64,000 nt of DNA from Chitinophagaceae bacterium UBA1930 (lineage in GTDB: Bacteria; Bacteroidota; Bacteroidia; Chitinophagales; Chitinophagaceae). Both the position numbers and the translations under genes were made by a program. The notes beneath the pieces are model-generated. The model was not told the origin of the DNA. It saw only the letters and a program-made list of their open reading frames with translations, and did no database searches. The stretch covers positions 1,209,501 through 1,273,500 of the forward strand of contig DDFK01000001.1 in the NCBI GenBank assembly GCA_002337145.1. The letters are read 5' to 3'. Positions within the stretch are counted from its first letter, which is position 1. Every line of letters begins with the position of its first letter. Below, piece after piece: positions 52,463-60,978 of this stretch.

Positions 52463-53508
52463 TTCCTGTTCTTCCAATTTTCTACAATCTCTTGAATGGT
52501 ATCGGTCAATGATTTTGTAATATCCCAATTAGGATAGTGTGCTTTCATTTTGCGTAAGTCGCTGTAATAGCAAATATGGTCACCTTCCCTATTTTTCTCA
52601 TCATAAGTGTATTGCATTGGTTTACCTGTAAAGCTTTCTGTTATACTAAAAGCTTCGAGTATGGAACAGGTGTTGTTTTTTCCGCCGCCCAAATTGTACA
52701 CTTCACCAATACGGGGGGCTTTAATGAATTCCTCAATAAAACGGGCAACATCGTATGAATGTATGTTGTCCCTTACTTGCTTACCCTTGTAGCCAAATAC
52801 GGTGTAGTGCTTCCCTTCCAAATTACATTTTACCAGGTAACTTAAAAAGCCATGCAATTCAACCCCTGTATGGTTAGGCCCGGTTAAGCAGCCACCACGC
52901 AGACAGCAAGTTGGCATGTTAAAATAACGTCCGTATTCTTGCACCATAACATCTGCCGCAACTTTTGATGCACCAAATAAGGAGTGTTTACTTTGGTCGA
53001 TAGTAAATGTTTCCGGAATTCCATTCTCATAATTTTCATCCGAATAATCCCAGCGTGTTTCCAATTCGTTCATGGCAATTTTATTGGGGGCATCGCCATA
53101 CACTTTATTGGTGCTCATGTGTGCAAAAGGTATAGCAGTGCTGTACCTACGTGTTGCTTCCAATAAATTCAAAGTACCAACAGCATTGGTATCAAAATCA
53201 TCAAAAGGTATTGCAGCAGCCCTGTCGTGGCTGGGCTGTGCAGCAGTATGTACAATTGCATCGGGTTTTATTTCTTGAATCAATGCAATTACGGCTTCCC
53301 TATCCCTGATGTCCAACTCATGGTGATGGAAAGCAGCCAACTGGCTTTGCAGTCTTTGCTGGTTCCAACGTGTATCGCCTTGTTCGCCAAAGAACACGGC
53401 CCGTTGGTTATTGTCAACCCCATGGATTTCCCAGCCCATATTGGCAAAATGCACACATACTTCCGAACCAATTAATCCTGATGATCCTGTAACAAGTAAT
53501 TTTTTCAT
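52459..53508 (-). CDS. NAD-dependent epimerase, CDP-paratose 2-epimerase-like, with Phe in place of the catalytic Tyr
   Basis: An extended short-chain dehydrogenase of 349 residues with the NAD loop TGSSGLIGSEV, HTAAQPSHDRAAAIP, the catalytic Ser/Thr region MSTNKVYGDAP and a long insertion up to residue 175. The Y-x-x-x-K pair of the superfamily reads F-G-A-S-K (Phe178, Lys182). The C-terminal half has RGGCLTGPNHTGVELHGFL. Overall it belongs with tyvelose/CDP-paratose 2-epimerases, but no CDP-glucose genes (ddhA, ddhB, ddhC, prt) are in the window. I set the start at 53508, where homology begins. Confidence 0.83.
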   Translation of the reverse strand: MKKLLVTGSSGLIGSEVCVHFANMGWEIHGVDNNQRAVFFGEQGDTRWNQQRLQSQLAAFHHHELDIRDREAVIALIQEIKPDAIVHTAAQPSHDRAAAIPFDDFDTNAVGTLNLLEATRRYSTAIPFAHMSTNKVYGDAPNKIAMNELETRWDYSDENYENGIPETFTIDQSKHSLFGASKVAADVMVQEYGRYFNMPTCCLRGGCLTGPNHTGVELHGFLSYLVKCNLEGKHYTVFGYKGKQVRDNIHSYDVARFIEEFIKAPRIGEVYNLGGGKNNTCSILEAFSITESFTGKPMQYTYDEKNREGDHICYYSDLRKMKAHYPNWDITKSLTDTIQEIVENWKNRK

Positions 53509-53522
53509 AATAAAATTTATAC

Positions 53523-54701
53523 TCAATTTGTTAAATATTCATAACCCTTTCTCCAGGTTTCGTAGATGGGCTCAATGGTCAATGCATTATCTACCAGCTT
53601 TCTGGCATCCGTTAAAACCGAAGTCCTTTTTGCTGCATCCCATAAAACCTGCAGGTCTTTTAATGCATTGTTGTCATTAGCGTTATCTGTAACAAATACC
53701 GCACAATTATATGGTTGTAAGTATTGCACCATTGCTGCATCATTGGGGCCAACAACAACTGTAACCGTACCGGATGCCAAGCATTCGCTCATTTTTGTTG
53801 CAATGTTCAACAGCGTCATGTTGGCCAAAGATGGGGCAAAGCTTATGGGTAAAATAATACCATCATAAGCATTGGCTATATCAATTATCTGGTGGGCAGC
53901 AACACTGCCTTTGTATATAACATTGGGCAGCTTTAAAGATTCGGGTAAATTATCCTTGGCAGAATAGATGTGCAACTCGGCTTTTAATGCCGGCAGCAAT
54001 GATGCAAATACAATCAGTGCATCCAATTGCCAAGCTGTAACTGCTCCAAAATAAACAAACCTGATTGCATGATTTTTATCGGCAGCATTGTTGAGTGTTG
54101 CACTTTTTTGTATTGTCGGGCCGAATAAGATGCTGCTGTCCACACCCCACATTGATTTATATAAGCTTTGCATGGCAGGGCTGATTACCCAACGGAAACG
54201 AGCTTCTTGCATAAACGCTTTCATGTATGCATCAATATCTGTTGGATAGAATGGTTGTTTATATTCATTGTATTTAACAACATGGTCATCCATTTGCCAT
54301 ACAGCGTATTTTATTTTGTATCGCTTGTATAGTATCGATACAACCTGTACACTTAGTTCCGATTGAGGAACAATTACCCAATAAGCATCCGATGGATTTA
54401 CTTGTTTGACCAATTGCTTTACGATATAAACTGCATTCCACTTACTGAACCAGTTGTACCCATTCAGAACCTGCCTGATTCTTTTTTTGATACGGCCGCT
54501 ATTAAAGTAGGTATCTGCAATACCATATACATCCGTGCATTTTGCTGCTATTGCCGGTATGGGCGGATAATATTTTGCAAAGCTGCTTATATGAATAAAG
54601 CGGTCAAACAAGTTGACATCGTTTTGCAACACCCGTTGAACGGTTAGCCCTCCGCCGTGTTGATTGGAAACCGACATCTCTGACAAGTAAAATAATTTCA
54701 T
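53523..54701 (-). CDS. Glycosyltransferase-like protein (GT-B)
   Basis: A 392-residue protein with GT-B architecture. The start LFYLSEMSVSNQHGGGLTVQ is the acceptor-domain glycine-rich loop, and MDDHVVKYNEYKQPFYPTDI follows in the middle. The donor half shows RFVYFGAVTAWQLDALIVF and LPISFAPSLANMTLLNIATK, then ASGTVTVVVGPND. The classical Glu-x7-Glu pair is not clear. A role in adding a glycan residue is likely from context. It lies 31 bases downstream of another transferase gene. Confidence 0.78.
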   Translation of the reverse strand: MKLFYLSEMSVSNQHGGGLTVQRVLQNDVNLFDRFIHISSFAKYYPPIPAIAAKCTDVYGIADTYFNSGRIKKRIRQVLNGYNWFSKWNAVYIVKQLVKQVNPSDAYWVIVPQSELSVQVVSILYKRYKIKYAVWQMDDHVVKYNEYKQPFYPTDIDAYMKAFMQEARFRWVISPAMQSLYKSMWGVDSSILFGPTIQKSATLNNAADKNHAIRFVYFGAVTAWQLDALIVFASLLPALKAELHIYSAKDNLPESLKLPNVIYKGSVAAHQIIDIANAYDGIILPISFAPSLANMTLLNIATKMSECLASGTVTVVVGPNDAAMVQYLQPYNCAVFVTDNANDNNALKDLQVLWDAAKRTSVLTDARKLVDNALTIEPIYETWRKGYEYLTN

Positions 54702-54732
54702 TGCTGGTTTGAAATATGCTTATTTACTTATA

Positions 54733-55977
54733 TTACCCTATTGACTTTTGAATACTTTCCAATACGGTTTCTCCTAGCTTAACAAGATTAGGCGTATTCT
54801 GCAGTGCTATTTCTTGTTTTGCCAGAAATGTTCTTTTCTGCTTGCTTACATTTTCCATCTTGGCCGACATATCTACGGGATCGCCGCATTTAAAATACTG
54901 TACTAGCGGGTTCGTACCAATTTCCTTGTTCACATCAATATCCGAAACGATACAGTTGATACCACAGGCCAATGCAATATAAACGGAGCCGCCACCAGGG
55001 CCACCTTCAAATTGAGTTGGCTGCAATACAGCTATGGACCTTAGCATCAAGGCCAATTGGTCCAGCTTGGGAATATGCCCCAAAAAATCTACTTGTATCC
55101 CTAGTTCATCTACGTAATTCCTAAGAAAGAGCTCCCTTTTATTGGTACCCGATAAATCTGTCATATTGCCTGTAGAAACCAAACGGATGTTCCTGAATTC
55201 ACTTTTTTGGTGTAACTGTTTTAATGCATTGAATGCAGTTTCATGATCTTTATGAAGCCAGAATTGGTTGGAGATCATAAAGTAAGGTTCTGCAATATTG
55301 TATTTTTCCAGCACCGCATCGTTGGCCACGGCCTGTTCATAAAAATCCACATTTACGTAAGGGGCAAAGGGCAATACAAAAACTTTATCGTGCTGTACAT
55401 GCGGGAAAAACTTAGTAATGTCCCTTGCAGTGGAGGCAGAGTTTACAATGATGCTTTGGGTATGCGTTAATGTATTGGAAAAAGTTTTTTCCATGTCATT
55501 AATAAAATCTGTTGTGTATAGATGCGGGAAATACTTAAACACAAAATCAAACAAGTAGCCTACCAGGTGAACATTTGACTTACTGTCAAAATCATTTACC
55601 AAAACAGGCAGTACCACATCTGCATTGATATTTTTGAGAGCTTTATTCAAGCTGCCTTTTACATAATAATTGAAATAGGCAAAACTTACATCTTCGTTGG
55701 TAAAAACCTCATGAACGTAATTGAAGTAATCAAAACTTGACTGGTGTTGTGTCTGTTCGGTCTGGAGGTTTGCTTTTATTCTTTTTATTCTTCTGGGAAG
55801 GAATTTTATGAAGTTGATGCCACGCACCAAGAGGTTGGCTTTTATAGAATGGTCGTCAACAAGTATATATATTTTAACCGGCTTTTTCTGTTGGGATTTT
55901 AAGCCCAATACGATCGAGTGCAAAAAGTCAACACCACCGGCCCACTTAAAATCTTTCGTAAAAATCACAATATTCAT
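54733..55977 (-). CDS. Glycosyltransferase (GT4-like)
   Basis: A 414-residue GT-B enzyme. The N-terminus NIVIFTKDFKWAGGVDFLHS has the glycine-containing acceptor loop. Later features are VNSASTARDITKFFPHVQHD, PYFMISNQFWLHKDHETAFN (the donor-binding block with the H-K-x-H-x-T pattern of GT4 relatives) and LQPTQFEGGPGGGSVYIALA. The last is the glycine-rich Glu motif, with FEGGPGG instead of the more common EGFGxxxxE. The gene stands three bases downstream of the GNAT gene. Confidence 0.87.
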   Translation of the reverse strand: MNIVIFTKDFKWAGGVDFLHSIVLGLKSQQKKPVKIYILVDDHSIKANLLVRGINFIKFLPRRIKRIKANLQTEQTQHQSSFDYFNYVHEVFTNEDVSFAYFNYYVKGSLNKALKNINADVVLPVLVNDFDSKSNVHLVGYLFDFVFKYFPHLYTTDFINDMEKTFSNTLTHTQSIIVNSASTARDITKFFPHVQHDKVFVLPFAPYVNVDFYEQAVANDAVLEKYNIAEPYFMISNQFWLHKDHETAFNALKQLHQKSEFRNIRLVSTGNMTDLSGTNKRELFLRNYVDELGIQVDFLGHIPKLDQLALMLRSIAVLQPTQFEGGPGGGSVYIALACGINCIVSDIDVNKEIGTNPLVQYFKCGDPVDMSAKMENVSKQKRTFLAKQEIALQNTPNLVKLGETVLESIQKSIG

Positions 55978-55980
55978 GTC

Positions 55981-56409
55981 CTATAAATTTAGGCAGTACC
56001 TGTAGTAAGCCGCTGTTGATGAAATCTTTTTGAAATTGAATTTCTCATACAAAAAAATGGCATTCGCATTCGATATGTCTACGGTTAAATCAATGCTCTT
56101 TATATTGTTTTGTTGACCAGATGATATTAGCTCCTTCATTATGATTGAGCCTATTTTTTGACCTTTGTATTCGGGCAAAACACATATCCCAAGCCAAACA
56201 GTGTTTGCTTCTTTTTCTAGATGCCCGTAAGCAACCGGTTCATTGTTTTTTACTAGTAGAATAGATACCAGATGGCTTTTAACAACTTCTATGTCGCGTT
56301 TGTTAAAGTATCTAAATGTAAGGGCAGCATCCCCCAAATTCTCAATAAAACATTTCAGTAACTCGTTATGCTTACCTGTTGTGAGGTCCATTATAGCATA
56401 TTCGCTCAT
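55981..56409 (-). CDS. GNAT acetyltransferase, possible sugar N-acetyltransferase
   Basis: A 142-residue GNAT protein with the acetyl-CoA motif VLPEYKGQKIGSIIMKELIS and the C-terminal FLYEKFNFKKISSTAAYY. The second strand region reads GICVLPEYKG. It overlaps by four bases the gene of a GDP-perosamine-synthase-like aminotransferase, so a likely job is to acetylate the new 4-amino group. Known perosamine acetyltransferases are mostly hexapeptide-repeat proteins, so this would be an unusual enzyme type for the step. It could equally act on another amine. Confidence 0.75.
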   Translation of the reverse strand: MSEYAIMDLTTGKHNELLKCFIENLGDAALTFRYFNKRDIEVVKSHLVSILLVKNNEPVAYGHLEKEANTVWLGICVLPEYKGQKIGSIIMKELISSGQQNNIKSIDLTVDISNANAIFLYEKFNFKKISSTAAYYRYCLNL

Positions 56410-57497
56410 AAAAATGATTGAACCATTTGAATGATATATTCAACTTCTTCAGAAGTCAATCCCGGATGGCTTGGCAGGTTTATTCCCCGCCAGCCCAATC
56501 CCTCCGCAACTATATGCCGATGGTACTTTTCTGCGTACATGGGCATTGTATGAACGGGATAGAATAGTGGCCTTGTTTCTATTCCTGCTTTTTCTAAATG
56601 TTCCCTCATCGGGTCCCTCATTTCTGCGTCTGGCATCAAAATAGAGCACATCCAATACGAATGGCTCACATCGCCGATTCCTTTATGGAAAATAAATGGC
56701 GTGTTCTCAAAGCCTTTTAAATATTGCTCGGCAACAGCTCTTTTTCTTTGCAGAAAGAACTCTACCTGCTCTAATTGTGCCAAGCCAATTGCTGCTTGTA
56801 TGTTCGTCATTCTGTAATTGTACCCAATTACGTCATGCCAGTATTGCCTATGCTTCGCCAATCCCTGTCCTTTAAAATGTACACATCTTTGATGCAGGGT
56901 CTCATCATTGGTTACCACCATGCCCCCTTCGCCTGTAGTGATTGTTTTGTTGCCAAAAAAGCTGAATGTTGAGATGTCGCCAAAAGTGCCCACATGCTTC
57001 CCTTTATACCTGGAGCCAATAGCCTCTGCACAGTCTTCAATTAAATAGACCTGATTTTCTTTTGCGATCTTACACAAAGCATCCATGTCGCAAGGCTGCC
57101 CATATAAGTGAACAGCCATGATTGCTTTTGTTTTTGCAGTAATCTTTCTTTTTACGTCTTCGGGATCCATTTGCCATGTCTCTTCCAAAGAATCTACAAA
57201 AACGGGTGTGGCCCCTGCATAAACAATTGCATTCACAGATGCTATGTAGGTTAATGTTGGAACAATTACTTCGTCACCAGGCCCAACTCCCAATGCAATC
57301 AATGCCAAATGAATGGCAACGGTTCCATTACAAACGGAGGCTGCATGTTTTATGTCAATATACTTGGCAAAGCCGTTTTCGAATTCAGCTATGAACTTTC
57401 CTTTGGAGGATATCCAAGTAGAATCGAGGCATTCGTTTACATATTCCTTTTCTTTTCCGCTAAGGCTTGGTTTGTAAATTGGTATATTGTATGTCAT
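56406..57497 (-). CDS. per: GDP-perosamine synthase-type aminotransferase (DegT/DnrJ/EryC1/StrS family)
   Basis: A 363-residue PLP-dependent sugar aminotransferase. Nearly all family blocks match perosamine synthases such as Vibrio cholerae RfbE: ECLDSTWISSKGKFI, VPTLTYIASVNAI, VHLYGQPCDMDAL, EDCAEAIGSRYKGK, and the Schiff-base lysine in FSFFGNKTITTGEGG (SFFGNK), then HFKGQGLAKHRQYWHDVIGY and ETRPLFYPVHTMPMY. It should aminate GDP-4-keto-6-deoxymannose, the Gmd product, to GDP-perosamine. gmd is 37 kb downstream in the same locus. The pattern is strong for family; substrate is inferred. Confidence 0.9.
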   Translation of the reverse strand: MTYNIPIYKPSLSGKEKEYVNECLDSTWISSKGKFIAEFENGFAKYIDIKHAASVCNGTVAIHLALIALGVGPGDEVIVPTLTYIASVNAIVYAGATPVFVDSLEETWQMDPEDVKRKITAKTKAIMAVHLYGQPCDMDALCKIAKENQVYLIEDCAEAIGSRYKGKHVGTFGDISTFSFFGNKTITTGEGGMVVTNDETLHQRCVHFKGQGLAKHRQYWHDVIGYNYRMTNIQAAIGLAQLEQVEFFLQRKRAVAEQYLKGFENTPFIFHKGIGDVSHSYWMCSILMPDAEMRDPMREHLEKAGIETRPLFYPVHTMPMYAEKYHRHIVAEGLGWRGINLPSHPGLTSEEVEYIIQMVQSFL

Positions 57498-58378
57498 CTC
57501 TTAAACCTTTTAATTAGTATTGGTGGCAATATCATTTTTGTCGCTATTATTACAATTCTTGGTATGAAGTCTTTTATATGTGTCCGTTGTTGCAACCCGT
57601 TTATCTGTTGCTGTAACAATCCACTTTTTATTTGAAAAAATTTCGTGTACCTGTACTCCAATAGTTTGTCGTACACCGGTATCAGTTCTTTCGTTTTGCT
57701 TAGCAATTCTGTATATGGCCTGCTGGACCATGTTGCATTTTCAACATGCCTGTATACAGACATTTTTTCGGCCAGTCTTCCAATCAGCCCAAAGTGGCCC
57801 ATGAACATGTTAATGATCCAATCGTAACTAACATGATTGTATAATTCATGCGGCAGTTTTTCTATTAGCGACCTACGGTAGCAGCAAACAGAAAAATTTG
57901 CAATCAGCCCTTCATTCAACAATAAATCCTGTATGGAGATTGAGCCAGTTGCTACATGACCGTCATGATCAGAATAGGTATTTTCAAAAATTGAAGTATC
58001 ATCCTTTTGCACATAAAAAGGATGGTAGCACATGGAATGAAAAGGATGCGTTTGCAAAAAATCCATTTGCTTTTGCATTTTCCGGCTATCGAGCCAGTAA
58101 TCATCTCCTTCCAAAACAAATACAAATTCCCCTTTGCAGAGAGCAAAGCCTTTCTGATAGTTTTTTGTAATTCCCAAGTTGCCGTCATTCTGAACAATTG
58201 TGGCGTTCTTGGCATTGCTCAATTTTGCTTTTGCAATTTCAAAAGTACCGTCGTTGGAAGCATCATCAAGGCATATCAGTTCATACTCAACATTGGTTTC
58301 CTGCATGAGTATGCTATCTATTGCAAGCTCAATATATTTTGCGTGGTTGAAAGTAATAAGTAGCACACTACACTTCAT
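57494..58378 (-). CDS. Glycosyltransferase, GT2 family
   Basis: A 294-residue GT-A enzyme. The N-terminus CSVLLITFNHAKYIELAIDS, EYELICLDDASNDGTFEI and the Asp motif FVFVLEGDDYWLDSRKMQKQ define family 2. An extra region with FSVCCYRRSLIEKL and DWIINMFMGHFG follows. It is related in layout to the neighbouring family 2 enzyme at 58381, with which it shares the EGDDYW motif; the pair may be a tandem duplication that has diverged. The start overlaps its upstream neighbour region closely. Confidence 0.9.
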   Translation of the reverse strand: MKCSVLLITFNHAKYIELAIDSILMQETNVEYELICLDDASNDGTFEIAKAKLSNAKNATIVQNDGNLGITKNYQKGFALCKGEFVFVLEGDDYWLDSRKMQKQMDFLQTHPFHSMCYHPFYVQKDDTSIFENTYSDHDGHVATGSISIQDLLLNEGLIANFSVCCYRRSLIEKLPHELYNHVSYDWIINMFMGHFGLIGRLAEKMSVYRHVENATWSSRPYTELLSKTKELIPVYDKLLEYRYTKFFQIKSGLLQQQINGLQQRTHIKDFIPRIVIIATKMILPPILIKRFKR

Positions 58379-58380
58379 GC

Positions 58381-59403
58381 TTATCTATGCCTTTTAAATA
58401 ACTTATTTATTATTATATCGGGCTGCTTTACCACCCTTTGCAGGCGTACAAAAAAAGAGCTATTATATTTTAGCCTTAGTTTATCATAATCCACAACAAG
58501 GTCGTAATGGTTCTTAATCCAAGTATCTGTAAAGCTATCAGAAACAGCAAATGCTTCTTTTATGTTTTCTATACTTGTTTGGGTTGCATTTTCTGCCCTG
58601 TTCAGTTCTGCCAAATAATTCAAATGCTCCGCTAGTTTATTCTTTAATATTCTTAATACCGTGTTCTCATTTTTAAATTCACCTACCAAATTCCGCAGCA
58701 TCACTATCCAGTTCTCCGTCCTATATTTTTCAGACTTTGTACTCCATACACCGTTATTGTGTATCCTGTATACCGCCATAATATCGGGCATATAGTATAT
58801 TTTGCCATAGCGGGCATTGAGCATGTGCAGAACATAATCGCCCACTGGGGATTCCAATAACCAGCCCCGGAGCTGCCCAGCAAGATTGTTCCTAAACATT
58901 ACGGACGGCGTAAAGATTATATTTTGATGGGCAAGGTCTTCAATGGTATATACCTTAGGCAATAGGGAAGAATTAAGCTCTTCGGCCTGGCTCTCCATGT
59001 TTGGGTTAAGGACGTTAACCCGGTGATAGCAAATGGAAAAGTCGGGATTGGCATCTAAAAAATCCACCTGTTTCTGTAGCTTGAGCGGGTCTGTCCAGTA
59101 GTCGTCGCCTTCGCAAAGTGTTATGTAAGGGGCATTGCTGGCAAAACATATTTTATACATTTCAACGCCATTTTGCGTTGCTCCCACATTATGGTCCCTA
59201 AGTACCAATTCAATTTTTTCAGGATAGCGTTCCTTGAATTCAATGCAGATATCCCGGGTTTTATCTGTAGAGCAGTCTTCCCCAATAAACAATTTGAAGG
59301 TGAAATTGGTTTGTTGATTTAATATCCCTTCTATGCTTTGTCTTAGAAATTGCTCATGGTTATACGTAACCATCCATACCGCTACTTTCAGGGCCTCAGT
59401 CAT
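58381..59403 (-). CDS. Glycosyltransferase, GT2 family
   Basis: A 340-residue GT-A enzyme. Markers are VAVWMVTYNHEQFLRQSIEG, FTFKLFIGEDCSTDKTRDI and ITLCEGDDYWTDPLKLQKQV, followed by the acceptor-side FTPSVMFRNN and SPVGDYVLHML. The C-terminal 80 residues are predicted helical. It shares the EGDDYWxDxxKxQKQ block with the enzyme encoded at 57494-58378. Two bases separate the genes, and it overlaps the FkbM gene by four bases. Confidence 0.92.
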   Translation of the reverse strand: MTEALKVAVWMVTYNHEQFLRQSIEGILNQQTNFTFKLFIGEDCSTDKTRDICIEFKERYPEKIELVLRDHNVGATQNGVEMYKICFASNAPYITLCEGDDYWTDPLKLQKQVDFLDANPDFSICYHRVNVLNPNMESQAEELNSSLLPKVYTIEDLAHQNIIFTPSVMFRNNLAGQLRGWLLESPVGDYVLHMLNARYGKIYYMPDIMAVYRIHNNGVWSTKSEKYRTENWIVMLRNLVGEFKNENTVLRILKNKLAEHLNYLAELNRAENATQTSIENIKEAFAVSDSFTDTWIKNHYDLVVDYDKLRLKYNSSFFVRLQRVVKQPDIIINKLFKRHR

Positions 59404-60095
59404 TTTTCGAAAATGATATTGAAGAGCGTAGGTTCATTGGGCACAGCAAACTCTTCTTTGCTTACAAATCCCAAGTGCTGTAATTGGTCAATGATTGTAT
59501 CGTAATTCTTATCGTTTTTGTCCAATTCAAAAATTATCTTTTTTGCTTTTGACAAAGCTGTTTTTGCTCCAGCCAAAAATGGCATTTCAGATCCATCTAT
59601 ATCTATTTTGATGTACTCCGGGTAAGGCAGTTGTTTGTTGAGGATAAAGCTATCCAGATCACATATTTGAATGGTTTGCTCTGCAACAAAATTAAAATTC
59701 AGGTCTTCCCTTATTTCTCCATGTTCAACCACTTTTTGATGGCCGCCAGCCCATGGCTGTCCTATTTTTAGTTTGGCTTCTTTCGTGCTGTCGCCCACGC
59801 CAACATTAAAGATATTCAATCTGTCTTTTAGCCCATTATCCGTAACGTTGGCATACAGTGTTTCATAATTATTGGCCTCGGGTTCAAAGGAGTAAACATT
59901 GATGCCTTTTAGTGCGGCGTATATTGAGAAACGCCCTTCGCAGGCCCCCAGGTCGAACAGTACCGCACCTTGCGGGATTTGATCAATAAAGTCCAGGTTC
60001 TCTGTTTCATAGTTCATTCGTGCACAAAGCTCAAGCGATCTTGTATGTGTTTGAAGAACCATATCAGTTCCCCTTACATTGATTTCTGTTTTCAT
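59400..60095 (-). CDS. FkbM family methyltransferase
   Basis: A 231-residue FkbM-type methyltransferase. The AdoMet loop is LFDLGACEGRFSIYAA, followed by VYSFEPEANNYETLYANV and YIKIDIDGSEMPFL; the C-terminal KIIFELDKNDKNYDTIIDQL completes the fold. It is longer at the N-terminus than the version at 48991. It would O-methylate a sugar of the glycan or of a lipid-linked precursor. It follows the dioxygenase gene by 40 bases. Confidence 0.9.
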   Translation of the reverse strand: MKTEINVRGTDMVLQTHTRSLELCARMNYETENLDFIDQIPQGAVLFDLGACEGRFSIYAALKGINVYSFEPEANNYETLYANVTDNGLKDRLNIFNVGVGDSTKEAKLKIGQPWAGGHQKVVEHGEIREDLNFNFVAEQTIQICDLDSFILNKQLPYPEYIKIDIDGSEMPFLAGAKTALSKAKKIIFELDKNDKNYDTIIDQLQHLGFVSKEEFAVPNEPTLFNIIFEK

Positions 60096-60135
60096 TTGTT
60101 ATAAACTCTAATGATAAAATATACGTTACCGTGTT

Positions 60136-60969
60136 TTATTGAAAAACCTTCGCTATTTCTTCCTTTGAAGGAAAATCAGGCGTTATCAAATCATCTATCG
60201 GTTTGTAGATATATGCATGTGCAAATTTTCGGGCAATAAAGCTTGATTCATCTAAATCGTTATACCTGAAATGACAGCTCCATCGTGGGCTATCACTAAC
60301 ATTTTCGCCACTCTGATGAACAAGAAAACTTGAAAACAGCAATATATCCCCAACTTCCACTTCAACCGATAAAAAATCTTCAGGAGCAATACCATCAAGT
60401 GAAACCATACCAAACCCTTTTTCTATATGGTCTGTTGTAAGTCCTTTCAAATGGCTGCCTGGTAATATTTCTAATGCACCTAGGCTTTTATCAATATCTA
60501 TTAATGGTATCCAAATAACTGCTGAGTTCAATGAGCCCTGCATGCTTCTCCAGTCTTGGTGGGCATCCACTTTATAAAAAACTTTTTCCTTTGCCAGTTT
60601 AGGGTGATTGAAAAACATTACCGGCCTTGTACTGATAACCGGAAAGCCCATTTGGATTGCCCCTAATAGTTTCTGGATTTTTTCATTCAATGACAAAGCA
60701 TGCAGGCTGATTAAATGCTGGGCCTGTTTGCCGCAATTGGAAAGCGTTTCAATGTCTTCTTCAAACAATCGATATAAGCAATTGTTAAACGTAGCATCGG
60801 ACGTATCAGACAAACTTGCATTCTCAAGGTAGCCTTTGTTTAAAAATTGCCTGAAGAAAACATTTTTTGCATCATCCAATACTTGCTGTACCTCTTCCTT
60901 TTGCAAAAAATTTTTTAGCAAAAGGTAACCTTGCTCTTTATATGATTTTAGTTGATTACCGGTAAGCAT
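60136..60969 (-). CDS. Phytanoyl-CoA dioxygenase (PhyH) family Fe(II)/2-oxoglutarate oxygenase
   Basis: A 277-residue cupin-fold dioxygenase. The iron ligands are His137 and Asp139 in VDAHQDWRSMQGSL, with the distal His218 in LVHQSGENVSD. The 2-oxoglutarate-binding Arg is probably Arg229 in PRWSCHFRY. GALEILPGSHLKGL is another family signature. Enzymes of this type hydroxylate or otherwise oxidise small molecules; some act on sugars or amino sugars in secondary metabolism. Its place among sugar-modifying genes suggests a hydroxylation of a glycan precursor, which is inference. Confidence 0.87.
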   Translation of the reverse strand: MLTGNQLKSYKEQGYLLLKNFLQKEEVQQVLDDAKNVFFRQFLNKGYLENASLSDTSDATFNNCLYRLFEEDIETLSNCGKQAQHLISLHALSLNEKIQKLLGAIQMGFPVISTRPVMFFNHPKLAKEKVFYKVDAHQDWRSMQGSLNSAVIWIPLIDIDKSLGALEILPGSHLKGLTTDHIEKGFGMVSLDGIAPEDFLSVEVEVGDILLFSSFLVHQSGENVSDSPRWSCHFRYNDLDESSFIARKFAHAYIYKPIDDLITPDFPSKEEIAKVFQ

Positions 60970-60978
60970 ATACTTAAC

